From Microvirga sp. TS319 (lineage in GTDB: Bacteria > Pseudomonadota > Alphaproteobacteria > Rhizobiales > Beijerinckiaceae), in assembly GCF_041276405.1 (NCBI RefSeq), contig NZ_JBGGGT010000002.1, forward strand, positions 967,001 to 1,031,000: a DNA stretch of 64,000 bases. The letters are read 5' to 3'. Both the position numbers and the translations under genes were made by a program. A model generated the notes under the pieces. It worked only from the letters and a program-made list of their open reading frames with translations, was not told the origin of the DNA and did not search any database. This document shows positions 44,313-53,705 of the stretch, piece after piece; within the stretch, counting starts at the first letter, position 1, and every line of letters starts with the position of its first letter.

Positions 44313-44975
44313 TCACCAGGAGCGTCGCTCGCCGTTGTCGATATGGATGATGCCGTTCCGATACATCTTGAGTCCGCCGACCTCCGGACGCGAGCGAAGA
44401 TAGGCCATGATGCCGCGGCTGCGCGCCTTTACTCTGAAATCGAGGGCGCGGCAGGACAGGTGCAGCGAGTGGCGCGCGCCGCCCGCGCGCCGGTTCCGGC
44501 TCGTGCTGCGATGCGTGGACTCGATGCTGACGGCCCCGAACGTGCCGGCGATATCCGCCACCACGGCGAGCAGGTTGCCGGGCAGGCAATCGGGCGGCGC
44601 GGTATCGCGGAGCTTGATCGCGCCCCGGGAGAGCAGGGACGCGAAGCCCGAGGGAACACGCCCTCCGAGTGGCCCGGAGCCGGGCAGGGAACCGGTCGTA
44701 TCGGGGGCGGTAACGTGATCGCCGGCAGGAAGGCTCGTGTACTCGATCATGGGATGAGGCCGGGAAAGAGCCTTCAGGGCCCGAGGGACCTTTGAGGAGG
44801 TTGCGGCGGCTTGCGGAGAGGAAGCGGCCTCGTGAAGAGGAATTGGAATGACGATGCCGGTCGGCTCGGGAAACCGGCTTTGCGCATTTGCCGGGTCGGG
44901 CAGGAGAAGCGCCAGGCAGACACTTGGCGCGGTCATGATCCGGAAGGCGCGACGAATGTTCACATCGGTGCTCAT
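44313..44975 (-). CDS. Exported M15-like (YcbK/DUF882-type) peptidase domain protein
   Basis: A 220-residue protein from ATG 44975, with GGGGAGA upstream. A hydrophobic N-terminal segment (IMTAPSVCLALLLPDPANA) suggests export. About 100 low-complexity Pro/Ser/Gly residues follow. The C-terminal domain has STHRSTSRNRRAGGARHSLH then CRALDFRV and ends GIIHIDNGERRSW. The pattern H-x6-D ... H-x-D is the zinc site of M15 D-Ala carboxypeptidase-like proteins. It may trim peptidoglycan (inference). It is divergent from the DUF4112 gene. Confidence 0.72.
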   Translation of the reverse strand: MSTDVNIRRAFRIMTAPSVCLALLLPDPANAQSRFPEPTGIVIPIPLHEAASSPQAAATSSKVPRALKALSRPHPMIEYTSLPAGDHVTAPDTTGSLPGSGPLGGRVPSGFASLLSRGAIKLRDTAPPDCLPGNLLAVVADIAGTFGAVSIESTHRSTSRNRRAGGARHSLHLSCRALDFRVKARSRGIMAYLRSRPEVGGLKMYRNGIIHIDNGERRSW

Positions 44976-45301
44976 CGGGTCTCCCCGTTCTGAGCCCCCA
45001 CCAGGGAATGCGGGCGGGCTGGTCTCCCACTGCAACAATGTTTTTGGCCAGTGACTGGCAGGCGCGTTGTCGCTTGGGACAAGAACCTGTGCAGTATTCC
45101 GGCCGAGGCAAGGTCATTTACAAGAAAATAATCAGATCAAAAGGATTATCGGCCAAGAACCGGATGATGGATGGGGTATTTTATCCTTTTTGGCTACTCT
45201 TTTATGACATGTTATATCTTTTGATCGCTGTCCTCTTGCGGGCTTTACCAACGATTCACATATCATGTTGCGAGCCGTAACATCGGCGACTGGAGACATG
45301 A
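44976..45301. other. Intergenic region, with an unusually AT-rich part
   Basis: About 326 bases between divergent genes. From about 45115 to 45260 the sequence is much lower in GC than the neighbours. It contains a short frame at 45163-45279 with a hydrophobic run (FWLLFYDMLYLLIAVLL) but only a weak ribosome site, so I do not call a gene. Promoters for both flanking genes should be here. Confidence 0.45.
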
Positions 45302-45739
45302 ATGCCTGCTGTCCGTAGCGACTTTTTCGAAGCCATCAAAGCTGCCGGTCCGACCCGGGAGGATTCCCTTGCCCGCATCACGCTCCTGGCAAAGCTCCTG
45401 GACAGCGCCATCGTCATTCCGGGCCTCAACCGCAGGGTCGGCCTCGATGCGCTCCTGGGTCTCGTGCCGGTCGTCGGCGACGCCGTCTCGGCGGCCCTGG
45501 CGAGCTATATCATCTGGGAGGCGCGTCAGCTCGGCCTCCCGCGCTGGAAGATCGCCCGCATGGTCGGCAACGTGGCGGTGGACACCGCGCTCGGCGCCAT
45601 CCCACTGGCCGGTGACGTGTTCGACGTCTTCTTCAAGGCGAACGAGCGCAACCTGAGGATCATCAACGATCACCTCGGCGTCACGAAGCGCGGCCCGAAG
45701 GTAATCGACGGCACGGCGGTGCGGATCAACGAGCGGTAA
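45302..45739 (+). CDS. DUF4112 domain membrane-associated protein
   Basis: A 145-residue protein with the DUF4112 pattern: LAKLLDSAIVIPGLNRRVGL, DALLGLVPVVGDAVSAALAS and ALGAIPLAGDVFDVFFKANE. The two PxxGD turns joined by hydrophobic helices are diagnostic. The family is probably membrane-associated and has no known function. It is monocistronic, with an AT-rich upstream region and a hairpin terminator downstream. Confidence 0.88.
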   Translation: MPAVRSDFFEAIKAAGPTREDSLARITLLAKLLDSAIVIPGLNRRVGLDALLGLVPVVGDAVSAALASYIIWEARQLGLPRWKIARMVGNVAVDTALGAIPLAGDVFDVFFKANERNLRIINDHLGVTKRGPKVIDGTAVRINER

Positions 45740-45762
45740 GGAGACGAAAAGCGCGGCCTCCG

Positions 45763-45800
45763 GAGCTGATTCCACGCAGCGGGAACCAGCTCTTTTCTTT
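45763..45800 (+). terminator. Probable terminator after DUF4112 gene
   Basis: Hairpin GAGCTGATTCC / GGAACCAGCTC with one mismatch is followed by TTTTCTTT. It is enclosed in a longer inverted repeat (AAAGCGCGGCC near 45749 and GGCCGCGCTTT near 45830), which could also serve the convergent ABC operon that ends at 45848. Confidence 0.75.
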
Positions 45801-45847
45801 GCCGGGCCGCGTCGCCGAAACAGACTCTCGGCCGCGCTTTCCTGCTT

Positions 45848-46657
45848 TTACCGGTGGCTCGAGATGAACTGCTTGAAGCGTTCGGATTTCGGGGCGCCGA
45901 ACACCTCGGCGGGCGTTCCTTCCTCCTCCACCACGCCCTTGTGCAGGAACACCACCCGGTTCGACACGTCGCGGGCAAAGCCCATCTCGTGCGTGACGAC
46001 CAGCATGGTGCGGCCCTCCTCGGCGAGCGAGCGCATCACGCGCAGCACCTCTCCCACCAATTCCGGGTCGAGGGCGGAGGTCGGCTCATCGAACAGCATG
46101 ACCTTGGGGTGCATGGCGAGCGCGCGAGCGATCGCCGCGCGCTGCTGCTGACCGCCCGAGAGGTGAGACGGATACTGATTGCGCTTATCGGCGATGCCGA
46201 CCTTGGCCAAAAGCTCCTCGGCCTCCGCGATGCACTCCGCCTTCGAGCGCTTCTGCACATGCACCGGTGCCTCGATCACGTTCTCGAGGATCGTCATATG
46301 GGACCAGAGATTGAAGCTCTGGAACACCATCGCGACGCGCGAGCGGATGCGATCCACCTGCCGCTGATCCGCCGGCATCATGCCCTTGCGCCCGGCCTTG
46401 AGCTTGATCGTCTCGCCCCCGATGGTGACGTCGCCGCCATCGGGCACTTCGAGCATGTTGATGCAGCGCAGCATCGTCGACTTGCCCGACCCGGAGGCGC
46501 CGAGGATCGAGATCACGTCGCCCTCTTTGGCATTCAGGGATACGCCCTTGAGCACTTCGAGCGCTCCGAAGCTCTTGCGCAGGTTGCTGATCGAAACGGC
46601 GGGAGCGGCGGGGGACGATACGGATTGGGACGACAAGGATGCGACTCCGTTAGACAT
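45848..46657 (-). CDS. Polar amino-acid ABC transporter ATPase (HisP/GlnQ family)
   Basis: The 269-residue ATPase has Walker [10 protein letters not shown], signature [14 protein letters not shown] and Walker [19 protein letters not shown]. The extra stretch [18 protein letters not shown] is typical of HisP-type ATPases for basic amino acids. It is the last gene of the operon and overlaps the permease gene before it by 8 bases. Confidence 0.92.
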   Translation of the reverse strand: MSNGVASLSSQSVSSPAAPAVSISNLRKSFGALEVLKGVSLNAKEGDVISILGASGSGKSTMLRCINMLEVPDGGDVTIGGETIKLKAGRKGMMPADQRQVDRIRSRVAMVFQSFNLWSHMTILENVIEAPVHVQKRSKAECIAEAEELLAKVGIADKRNQYPSHLSGGQQQRAAIARALAMHPKVMLFDEPTSALDPELVGEVLRVMRSLAEEGRTMLVVTHEMGFARDVSNRVVFLHKGVVEEEGTPAEVFGAPKSERFKQFISSHR

Positions 46658-47375
46658 GGGCTGCCTCCAGGCGCGGCTCCACGGCGGGCGGGCGGCGCAG
46701 GTGCGGCGAGAGCCACCACTCGATGGCCATGATGATGCGGGTGATGACGAAGTTCAGAACGAGGTAGATCACGCCGGCCACGATGAACACCTCCACGGCG
46801 CGGAAGGTTTGCGAAATCATCTTGGCCGCAAGGCCGGTGACTTCCATCATGGTGATGACGGAGGCAAGCGACGTCGCCTTCACCATCAGGATAATCTCGC
46901 TGCCATAGGCCGGAAGGGCCTGCCGTACGGCGATCGGGAAGATGATGCGGCGGAAGAGGAGAAAGCCGGACATGCCGCAGGCGCGCGCTGCCTCCACCTG
47001 ATGGTGCGGCACGGCCTGCAGACCGCCGCGGATGATCTCGCTGCCATAGGCGGCCGTGTTCATGGTCAGGGCGAGCACCGCGCACCAATAGGGTTCACGG
47101 AAGAAGCCCCAGAGACCGAGTTCCTGCAGGGTCGGGCGGAACTGCCCGAGGCCGTAATAGATCAGGAAGATCTGCACGAGCAGGGGAGTGCCGCGAAACA
47201 CGAACACGTAGGCCTGCGCGATCCAGTCGAGCACCTTGAGGTTCGACATGCGCATGAGCGCGAGCAGCATGGCGAGCACCGCCCCGAAGGCGATCGACGT
47301 GAAGGCGAGATTGAGCGTGAGCGGCACGCCGGTGATGAGGCGCAGGAAGGCTTCCTGCATGAAGGCGAAGTCCAT
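46650..47375 (-). CDS. Polar amino-acid ABC transporter permease (HisM family)
   Basis: A 241-residue permease with helices such as [20 protein letters not shown], the start motif [16 protein letters not shown], and EAA loop [23 protein letters not shown] 47375 shares one base with the stop of the other permease gene and has GGAGG 8 bases upstream. A longer in-frame reading upstream is out of frame with the real HisQ-like gene and is spurious. It forms the membrane pair with the HisQ-like subunit. Confidence 0.9.
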   Translation of the reverse strand: MDFAFMQEAFLRLITGVPLTLNLAFTSIAFGAVLAMLLALMRMSNLKVLDWIAQAYVFVFRGTPLLVQIFLIYYGLGQFRPTLQELGLWGFFREPYWCAVLALTMNTAAYGSEIIRGGLQAVPHHQVEAARACGMSGFLLFRRIIFPIAVRQALPAYGSEIILMVKATSLASVITMMEVTGLAAKMISQTFRAVEVFIVAGVIYLVLNFVITRIIMAIEWWLSPHLRRPPAVEPRLEAAHV

Positions 47376-48097
47376 CAGGAAGCCCTCCGCATGCCACGCG
47401 TTGAATGGGTCTCGGCCCGCTGGAAGAGATAGGTCGAGACCCAGGTGATCACGAGATACAGGATCGCCGCCGTGACGTAGAAGTCGAACGGGCGGCGGGT
47501 CGAGCCGGCGGCGACCTGCGACTGGCGCAGAAGCTCGACGAGGCCGGTGACGGAGATCAGGGCGGATTCCTTGAGCACCAGCTGCCATGTGTTGCCGAGA
47601 CCCGGGATCGCATAGCGCAGGACCTGCGGCGCGATGATCCGGCGGAACATCAGCCAGCGGTGCATGCCGACCGAGCGCGCCGCCTCCAGTTCGCCGCGGC
47701 TGACCACCTGATAGGCGCCGCGGAACACCTCGGCCTGGTAGGCGCCGGACACGATGCCGATGGCGAGCGCGCCGGTGACGAAGGCCGGCACGCCGATGAA
47801 GCCCTGGGCTCCGAACAGGCTGCCGATCGCGCCGAGCGCCGCGCTGCCGCCGAAATAGAAGAGATAGATGACGAGCAGATCCGGGATGCCGCGCAGAACG
47901 GTGGTGTATCCGTCCGCCAGCCACCGGACCGGCGCATTGCCGCCGATCTTGCCCCAGGCCACGAAGCTCCCGACGACGGCTCCCGCGAGAAATCCGCATG
48001 CGGCGACCGCAATCGTCATGCCCGTCGCCATCAGAAGAGCCCATCCCCAGCCATTGGGGCCGAACCCGACGAGTTCGAAATAGCTCAGTTGCTGCAC
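47375..48097 (-). CDS. Polar amino-acid ABC transporter permease (HisQ family)
   Basis: A 240-residue permease with LLMATGMTIAVAACGFLAGA, LRGIPDLLVIYLFYFGGSAA and EAA loop RGELEAARSVGMHRWLMFRR, as in HisQ/ArtQ proteins. It follows the first binding-protein gene after a hairpin and is coupled to the HisM-like gene by a TGATG overlap. Arginine, lysine, ornithine or histidine import is the likely role. Confidence 0.9.
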   Translation of the reverse strand: MQQLSYFELVGFGPNGWGWALLMATGMTIAVAACGFLAGAVVGSFVAWGKIGGNAPVRWLADGYTTVLRGIPDLLVIYLFYFGGSAALGAIGSLFGAQGFIGVPAFVTGALAIGIVSGAYQAEVFRGAYQVVSRGELEAARSVGMHRWLMFRRIIAPQVLRYAIPGLGNTWQLVLKESALISVTGLVELLRQSQVAAGSTRRPFDFYVTAAILYLVITWVSTYLFQRAETHSTRGMRRAS

Positions 48098-48117
48098 GCT
48101 TTCACTTTCCTGCCTGT

Positions 48118-48143
48118 GCCCGTCCTCCGAAGCGGGGACGGGC
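48118..48143 (-). promoter_or_regulatory. Hairpin between binding-protein and HisQ-like genes
   Basis: Stem GCCCGTCC / GGACGGGC (8 bp) with a 10-base loop, without a T-run on the minus strand. It lies 81 bases after the binding-protein stop and 20 before the permease start. It is placed like the hairpins of the other two ABC operons in the window and probably lowers permease expression relative to binding protein. Confidence 0.6.
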
Positions 48144-48224
48144 CGTTTCGTCTCATGTCCGGTTGTGCCGGTGGCCGCGCCCCAGGTCAGGTCGGCCCGG
48201 GGAGCGCTGTCGGCCGCTCTCTTG

Positions 48225-49070
48225 TCAGGTTTGCGGCGTCATGTCGATCTTGAACCACTGCTGCGTGAGCTTCTGAATGGTCCCATCGTCGATCGCCGCC
48301 TGAATGGCCTTGTCGAACATCGCCTTGAGCTCGGCGTCGTCCTTGCGCAGGCCCACGGCCACGCCGCGGCCGAGCACGTCGCCGCTCACCGCGCCGCCGA
48401 CGATCTCCATGTCCTTGAATTCCGGCTTCTCGGTCGAAGCCATCAGGGAGGATTGGGCGGCGAAGATCGCATCGAGGCGCCCGGCGGCCAGATCGAGATC
48501 GTGCTGCTCCGTGGTCTTGTATTCGCGGATCGTGATCGTGTCCTTGAGATATTTCTCAAGGAACGCGCCGTTGACGGTGGAGCTCTGCGTGCCCACGGTC
48601 TTGCCCTTCAGGAGCGGCTTCCATTCCTCGATCATCTTCTTGGCGGCCTCGGGGTCCTTGTCGAGGCTCACGCGCTGGCCCGCGCCGGCGAGCTTCTCGA
48701 GCGGCGAGCCCTTCATCACGGCGAAGCCGTGGGAACCTGCTGCGTAGGGGCGTGAGAAGTCGATGGTCTTCTTGCGCTCGTCGGTGATGTTCATGCCGGC
48801 CATGATGGCGTCGTACTTCTTGGCCTGGAGCGCCGGGATGATGCCGTCCCAGTCCTGCGCCACGATCTCGCACTTCACCTTCATGCGCGCGCACAGGTCG
48901 TTGGCGAGGTCGACCTCGAAGCCTTCCAGCTTGCCGCCGGGGCCGGTGAAGTTCCACGGCGCGTAGGCGCCTTCGGTGGCGATCGTGACGGTCTTCTCCT
49001 GCGCCGAGGCCCCGCCCATCGCGAGAGCGGAGGCCAAGAGGGTAAGACCCAGTGTCTTGAATGCTTTCAT
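48225..49070 (-). CDS. Polar amino-acid binding protein, copy 1
   Basis: A 281-residue periplasmic protein. The signal peptide ([17 protein letters not shown] then Q) is followed by [20 protein letters not shown] and [13 protein letters not shown], as in lysine/arginine/ornithine or octopine-type binding proteins. C-terminal elements include [16 protein letters not shown] and GVAVGLRKDD. It is directly upstream of the permease genes. Residues about 17-110 are nearly identical to copy 2 at 49.5 kb, while the rest differs clearly. The two probably have different ligand preferences but serve one transporter. Confidence 0.9.
   Translation of the reverse strand: MKAFKTLGLTLLASALAMGGASAQEKTVTIATEGAYAPWNFTGPGGKLEGFEVDLANDLCARMKVKCEIVAQDWDGIIPALQAKKYDAIMAGMNITDERKKTIDFSRPYAAGSHGFAVMKGSPLEKLAGAGQRVSLDKDPEAAKKMIEEWKPLLKGKTVGTQSSTVNGAFLEKYLKDTITIREYKTTEQHDLDLAAGRLDAIFAAQSSLMASTEKPEFKDMEIVGGAVSGDVLGRGVAVGLRKDDAELKAMFDKAIQAAIDDGTIQKLTQQWFKIDMTPQT
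48791..48984. repeat. 194-bp perfect repeat within two binding-protein genes
   Basis: Bases 48791-48984 are identical to 50046-50239 (offset 1255). Only about three mismatches occur over roughly 280 bases around it. The remaining parts of the two genes differ at many positions. The block encodes the N-terminal lobe of both binding proteins. Two direct copies 1.26 kb apart could recombine. Confidence 0.88.
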
Positions 49071-49220
49071 CGTTGTCCCCTGGTCAGTTTCGCCTGATCC
49101 TGTTGTCCGAACGAGGGCCTCGCCTCGTCATCCGGCTTCCAAAGGTAACAGCCAAAAGCCAAGCCGGCGCAAGGGCTAATCGTGCAAAATCAACGGGCTA
49201 GGCTGACGATTTCGGTCGCA

Positions 49221-49416
49221 CTAGAGCCTTTTCCGCAAAAGTGGATGCCGGTTTTGCGAAGAAAAGGCGTCTTTCTCAAACAACAAATGCCTTTTCCGTG
49301 AACCGAAGTTCATGGAAAAGGCTCTAGCGCATCGTGCGAAAAAGTGGCCCCGGTTTTTCGCAAGAACGATGCGCTCATTCCAAGAAGAGAGCATCGGATC
49401 GATCCGATGCTCTAGG
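49221..49416. repeat. Composite palindromic repeat, copy D
   Basis: The element has at least three parts: a module framed by AGAGCCTTTTCCGC (49223) and GGAAAAGGCTCT (49314-49325); a clean module 2 (49326-49375, AGCGCATCGTGCG ... AACGATGCGCT) very like copy A; and a short perfect palindrome AGAGCATCGGATCGATCCG ATGCTCT at 49389-49414. It lies between the two binding-protein genes, directly downstream of the copy 2 terminator. No gene is present in this 406-base gap. Confidence 0.82.
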
Positions 49417-49428
49417 CTCATTTCCATA

Positions 49429-49457
49429 CAAAAAAGGCGCAGCCGAAGCCGCGCCTT
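49429..49457 (-). terminator. Intrinsic terminator after binding-protein copy 2
   Basis: On the minus strand AAGGCGCGGC TTC GGCTGCGCCTT is followed by TTTTTG, 20 bases after the copy 2 stop. A clear rho-independent terminator, so copy 2 is probably its own transcript. Confidence 0.9.
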
Positions 49458-49476
49458 GAAGAGAATGGAGGCTCTC

Positions 49477-50340
<864 letters not shown>

Positions 50341-50447
50341 TTATGGCTCAGGTGCACCCTGAGCCGTATTCTCCCGCGGCCTTCCGGCCGCGCCGTGAGG
50401 CAGTAACGGCCAATCTCCGGAAAAAGGCAAGGGGCCGCCAGGGCTCC

Positions 50448-51146
50448 TTACACAACCCGCAGGCGGATCTCGCCGAGACCCTCGATGGCGGCCACCATCG
50501 TCTGCCCTTGCATGACCGCGCCGACCCCATCCGGGGTCCCGGAGAAGATCACGTCGCCGGGGACGAGCTCGAAATAGGAGGAGAGATAGGCAATCTGCTC
50601 GGCGACCGACCAGATCATGTCCGAGAGATCGCTCTTCTGCGTCACGGCGCCGTCCACCGACAGCGAGATGGAGCCTCTCGCCGGGTGGCCGAGCTTCGCC
50701 GCCGGATGGATCGGCCCGACCGGACCCGACAGATCCGCCGCCTTGCCGAGCTCCCACGGGCGGCGCAGCTGCTTGGCCTCGTCCTGAAGGTCGCGGCGGG
50801 TCATGTCGAGGCCGACGGCATAGCCGAACACATGGTCCAGCGCCTTCTCCACCGGGATGTCGCGGCCACCCTTGGCGATGGCGACCACGAGTTCCACCTC
50901 GAAATGGTAGTTCTGCGTCTTGGGCGGATAAGGATGGTCGACCGTCTCGCTGTCCGGCACGACCTGGAGGGCGTCGGCGGGTTTCATGAAGAAGAACGGC
51001 GGCTCCCGCGTCGGATCGCCGCCCATTTCCCGCGCATGGGCCGCATAGTTGCGGCCGACGCAATAGACGCGCCGCACGGGGAAAAGGTCGCTGGAGCCGG
51101 CAACCAGGAGGGTATGGACGGGGGGAGTGGGGATGACATGGGCCAT
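50448..51146 (-). CDS. Fumarylacetoacetate hydrolase (FAH) family protein
   Basis: A 232-residue single-domain FAH protein with VYCVGRNYAAHAREMG, the metal-binding NYHFEVELVVAIAKGGRDI, GYAVGLDMTRRDLQ and FSGTPDGVGAVMQGQ. The length and GRNYAAHA start match fumarylpyruvate hydrolase/FAHD1-like enzymes, which cleave C-C bonds of 2,4-diketo acids such as fumarylpyruvate or act as oxaloacetate decarboxylases. ATG 51146 gives MAHVIPTPP; a further upstream in-frame start at 51221 adds an unlikely basic leader. It is divergent from the FAD oxidoreductase gene. Confidence 0.87.
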   Translation of the reverse strand: MAHVIPTPPVHTLLVAGSSDLFPVRRVYCVGRNYAAHAREMGGDPTREPPFFFMKPADALQVVPDSETVDHPYPPKTQNYHFEVELVVAIAKGGRDIPVEKALDHVFGYAVGLDMTRRDLQDEAKQLRRPWELGKAADLSGPVGPIHPAAKLGHPARGSISLSVDGAVTQKSDLSDMIWSVAEQIAYLSSYFELVPGDVIFSGTPDGVGAVMQGQTMVAAIEGLGEIRLRVV

Positions 51147-51259
51147 GGCTGTTCGAGAGAGCCTTCTGATGAAATGACAGGGATCGTCTTTGTCTTTCCT
51201 ACACCTTGCGGTTCTCACCACAAGACGTCATGAACGGGGGCTCCACATGAGGAACGACG

Positions 51260-52729
51260 ATGACGGCACCTGGCGGCACTGGCGCGGCTCTCATTGACGC
51301 CCTGAAGGCAAGGCTCGGAGAGGCCTATGTGCTGACGGCGGCAAGCGATCTCGAAGGGCACGTCACGGAAGCGCGCGGACTCTATCGCGGCGAGGCCCTC
51401 GCGGTGGCGCGGCCGAAAGACCGTGACGAGGTTGCGTTCGTGCTGCAGGAATGCGCGAAGGCGGGCGTGGCCGTCGTGCCCCATGGCGGCAATACCGGCC
51501 TCGTCGGCGGCGGCGTTCCTTTCGGCGGGGTGGTGCTGTCGCTCACGCGGCTCGACCGCATCCGCGACATCGACCCGGTGAACGCCACGATGACGGTCGA
51601 GGCCGGCTGCATCCTCAAGGCGGTGCAGGACGCGGCGGTCGAGGCCGGCTATCTCTTCCCCCTGTCCCTGGCCTCGGAGGGCTCGTGCCGCATCGGCGGC
51701 AATCTCGCCACCAATGCGGGAGGCACCGGCGTACTTCGCTACGGCAATATGCGCGAGCTGACGCTCGGCCTCGAAGTCGTGCTGGCCGACGGGCGGGTGT
51801 GGGACGGCCTGAAGGGCCTGCGCAAGGACAATACGGGATACGACCTGAAGGACCTCTTCATCGGCTCGGAGGGCACGCTCGGCATCATCACGGCGGCGGT
51901 ACTGAAGCTTTTTCCCAAGCCCCAGGCGCGCGTCACGGCCTTCATCGGCTGCGCGTCGCCCCATGACGCGCTCAAGGTCTTCCAGCGGCTGCGCGAGGCG
52001 GCGGGCGATCAGCTCACGGCATTCGAATACATCCCCGAATTCGGGATCGAGATCGTGCTCAAGCACCTGGCCGGTTCCGTGCGGCCGCTCGCCGGAAAGC
52101 ACCATTCCTATGCTCTGATCGAACTGTCTTCTCCCCAGAAGGACGCCGACCTGCAGGGCCTGCTCGAAGCCGTCCTCGGCGAGGCCTTCGAGGAGGGCGT
52201 GGTGCAGGACGCCGTGCTCGGCTCCAGCGAGGCCCAGAGCCAGGCGCTCTGGCGCCTTCGCGAAAGCCTGTCCGAAGTGCAGGGCCGGGAAGGCGGATCG
52301 ATCAAGCACGACGTGGCCGTGCCGGTCTCGCGCGTCGCCGAATTCATCGAGACCGCCACGAAAGCCTGCGAGGCTCAGATGCCGGGCGTGCGGGTCTGCG
52401 CCTTCGGCCATTTCGGCGATGGCAACATCCATTTCAACTTGTCCCAGCCGGTCGGCATGGACAAGGCCGAGTACCTGGCCCAATGGGAACGCTTCAACCG
52501 CACCGTGCATGACATCGTGCACGGCATGAACGGATCGATCGCCGCCGAGCACGGCATCGGCCTCATCAAGCGCGACGAGCTTTCCCACTACAAGGATGCC
52601 GTGGCTCTGGACCTTATGCGCAGCCTCAAGCGCGCGCTCGATCCGCAGAACATTCTCAACCCCGGAAAGGTCGTGGCAATCGGAGAGACTGCTCCTGCCG
52701 CACTTCCCAAGGCAGGACAGCATTCATGA
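51260..52729 (+). CDS. FAD-linked D-2-hydroxyacid dehydrogenase (GlcD/D-2HGDH family)
   Basis: A 489-residue flavoprotein. The FAD_binding_4 domain has VVPHGGNTGLVGGGVPFGG and SEGSCRIGGNLATNAGG. The C-terminal FAD-oxidase domain has the metal-binding FGHFGDGNIHFN and the terminal AEHGIGLIKRDEL with NPGKV. The family oxidises D-lactate, glycolate or D-2-hydroxyglutarate and passes electrons to quinone or a flavoprotein. The substrate is unresolved. The stop overlaps the sugar kinase start (ATGA), so the two genes are translationally coupled. Confidence 0.88.
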   Translation: MTAPGGTGAALIDALKARLGEAYVLTAASDLEGHVTEARGLYRGEALAVARPKDRDEVAFVLQECAKAGVAVVPHGGNTGLVGGGVPFGGVVLSLTRLDRIRDIDPVNATMTVEAGCILKAVQDAAVEAGYLFPLSLASEGSCRIGGNLATNAGGTGVLRYGNMRELTLGLEVVLADGRVWDGLKGLRKDNTGYDLKDLFIGSEGTLGIITAAVLKLFPKPQARVTAFIGCASPHDALKVFQRLREAAGDQLTAFEYIPEFGIEIVLKHLAGSVRPLAGKHHSYALIELSSPQKDADLQGLLEAVLGEAFEEGVVQDAVLGSSEAQSQALWRLRESLSEVQGREGGSIKHDVAVPVSRVAEFIETATKACEAQMPGVRVCAFGHFGDGNIHFNLSQPVGMDKAEYLAQWERFNRTVHDIVHGMNGSIAAEHGIGLIKRDELSHYKDAVALDLMRSLKRALDPQNILNPGKVVAIGETAPAALPKAGQHS

Positions 52730-53652
52730 AGAGCATCGATCTTCTCACCTTCGGCGAACCCCTGATGGAGTTTGCCGAGGTGCGGCGCGACGGCGAGCGT
52801 CTCTACCTGCCGGGTTACGGCGGGGACGTCTCCAACACGGCCGTCGCGGCCGCCCGCCAGGGGGCGAAGGCCGCGATCTTCACGGCCCTCGGAGACGACG
52901 TCTTCGGGCAGGATTTTCTCGATCTGTGGCGCCGGGAGGGAATAGACTGCTCCTCCGTGGTCCTGCGCAGGGAAGGCAGGACGGGAGCCTATTTCATCAG
53001 CTATGGCGAGGAGGGGCACGTGTTCTCCTACGCGCGCGCCGGATCGGCCGCGAGCCTGATCACCGCCGAGGAGCTTCCGCTGGCTCAGATCGCCTCCTCG
53101 CGGATCCTGCATGCCTCGGGCATTTCGCAGGCGATCTCGGAAGATTGCGCCGACGCCGTGTTCGCGGCGATCCGTCACGCGAAGGCCAATGGTACCGTCG
53201 TCAGCTACGACACCAACCTGCGCCTGAGGCTCTGGCCGCTGGAGCGCGCCCGCGCGATCATCCACGGTGCATCCGCTCTGTCGGACATTCTTCTTCCGGG
53301 TCTCGACGATGCGCGCCAGCTCACTGGCCTGGAGCGGCCGGAGGAGATCTGCGCCTTCTATCTCGCTCTCGGTTGCGGCGTGGTCGCGCTCACCATGGGC
53401 AGGAACGGCACCATGGTCGCGACGGAAGAGCGGACGGAGGTCATCGCGGCAAAGCCCGTGGAGGCCGTCGATGCCACGGGGGCGGGGGATACGTTCGACG
53501 GCGCGTTCCTGGCCGAATGGCTCGTGCATCGCGACCCGTTCCGCGCCGCCGCCTATGCCAATGCCGCCGCGGCCCTGTCGACCCTGGGCCACGGCGCGGT
53601 CGCGCCAATCCCGCAGCGGTCGAAGGTTGAGGAGTTTCTCCGGGGCGCATGA
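52726..53652 (+). CDS. PfkB-family sugar kinase (2-keto-3-deoxygluconate-kinase-like)
   Basis: A 308-residue ribokinase-fold protein with LTFGEPLMEFAEV and the sugar-site GGDVSNTAVAAARQGAKAA near the N-terminus. The C-terminal PfkB signature is DATGAGDTFDGAFLAEWL, with the catalytic Asp in GAGD. The GE-x-x-ME-FAEV start is typical of KDG kinases, which phosphorylate 2-keto-3-deoxygluconate in sugar-acid breakdown. Coupling to a 2-hydroxyacid dehydrogenase supports a sugar-acid or keto-acid pathway, but the pathway is not complete here. Confidence 0.85.
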   Translation: MKSIDLLTFGEPLMEFAEVRRDGERLYLPGYGGDVSNTAVAAARQGAKAAIFTALGDDVFGQDFLDLWRREGIDCSSVVLRREGRTGAYFISYGEEGHVFSYARAGSAASLITAEELPLAQIASSRILHASGISQAISEDCADAVFAAIRHAKANGTVVSYDTNLRLRLWPLERARAIIHGASALSDILLPGLDDARQLTGLERPEEICAFYLALGCGVVALTMGRNGTMVATEERTEVIAAKPVEAVDATGAGDTFDGAFLAEWLVHRDPFRAAAYANAAAALSTLGHGAVAPIPQRSKVEEFLRGA

Positions 53653-53654
53653 AA

Positions 53655-53678
53655 GCGGCGGGCCCGAGGACCCGCCGC
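53655..53678. terminator. Hairpin between convergent kinase and DUF4142 genes
   Basis: An 8-bp perfect stem GCGGCGGG / CCCGCCGC with an 8-base loop begins 3 bases after the kinase stop. On the plus strand it is followed by CAAAGTCTTT and on the minus strand by TTTC, so the T-tracts are weak. It probably acts as a shared terminator of the two converging genes. Confidence 0.6.
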
Positions 53679-53705
53679 CAAAGTCTTTCCAGCTTCCCGT
53701 TCCGC

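Noticed and set aside
46650..48044. Long minus-strand frame extending the HisM-like permease upstream
   Set aside because: The upstream part is an off-frame reading of the HisQ-like gene. The TGATG junction at 47375 with a GGAGG site gives a normal-length permease.
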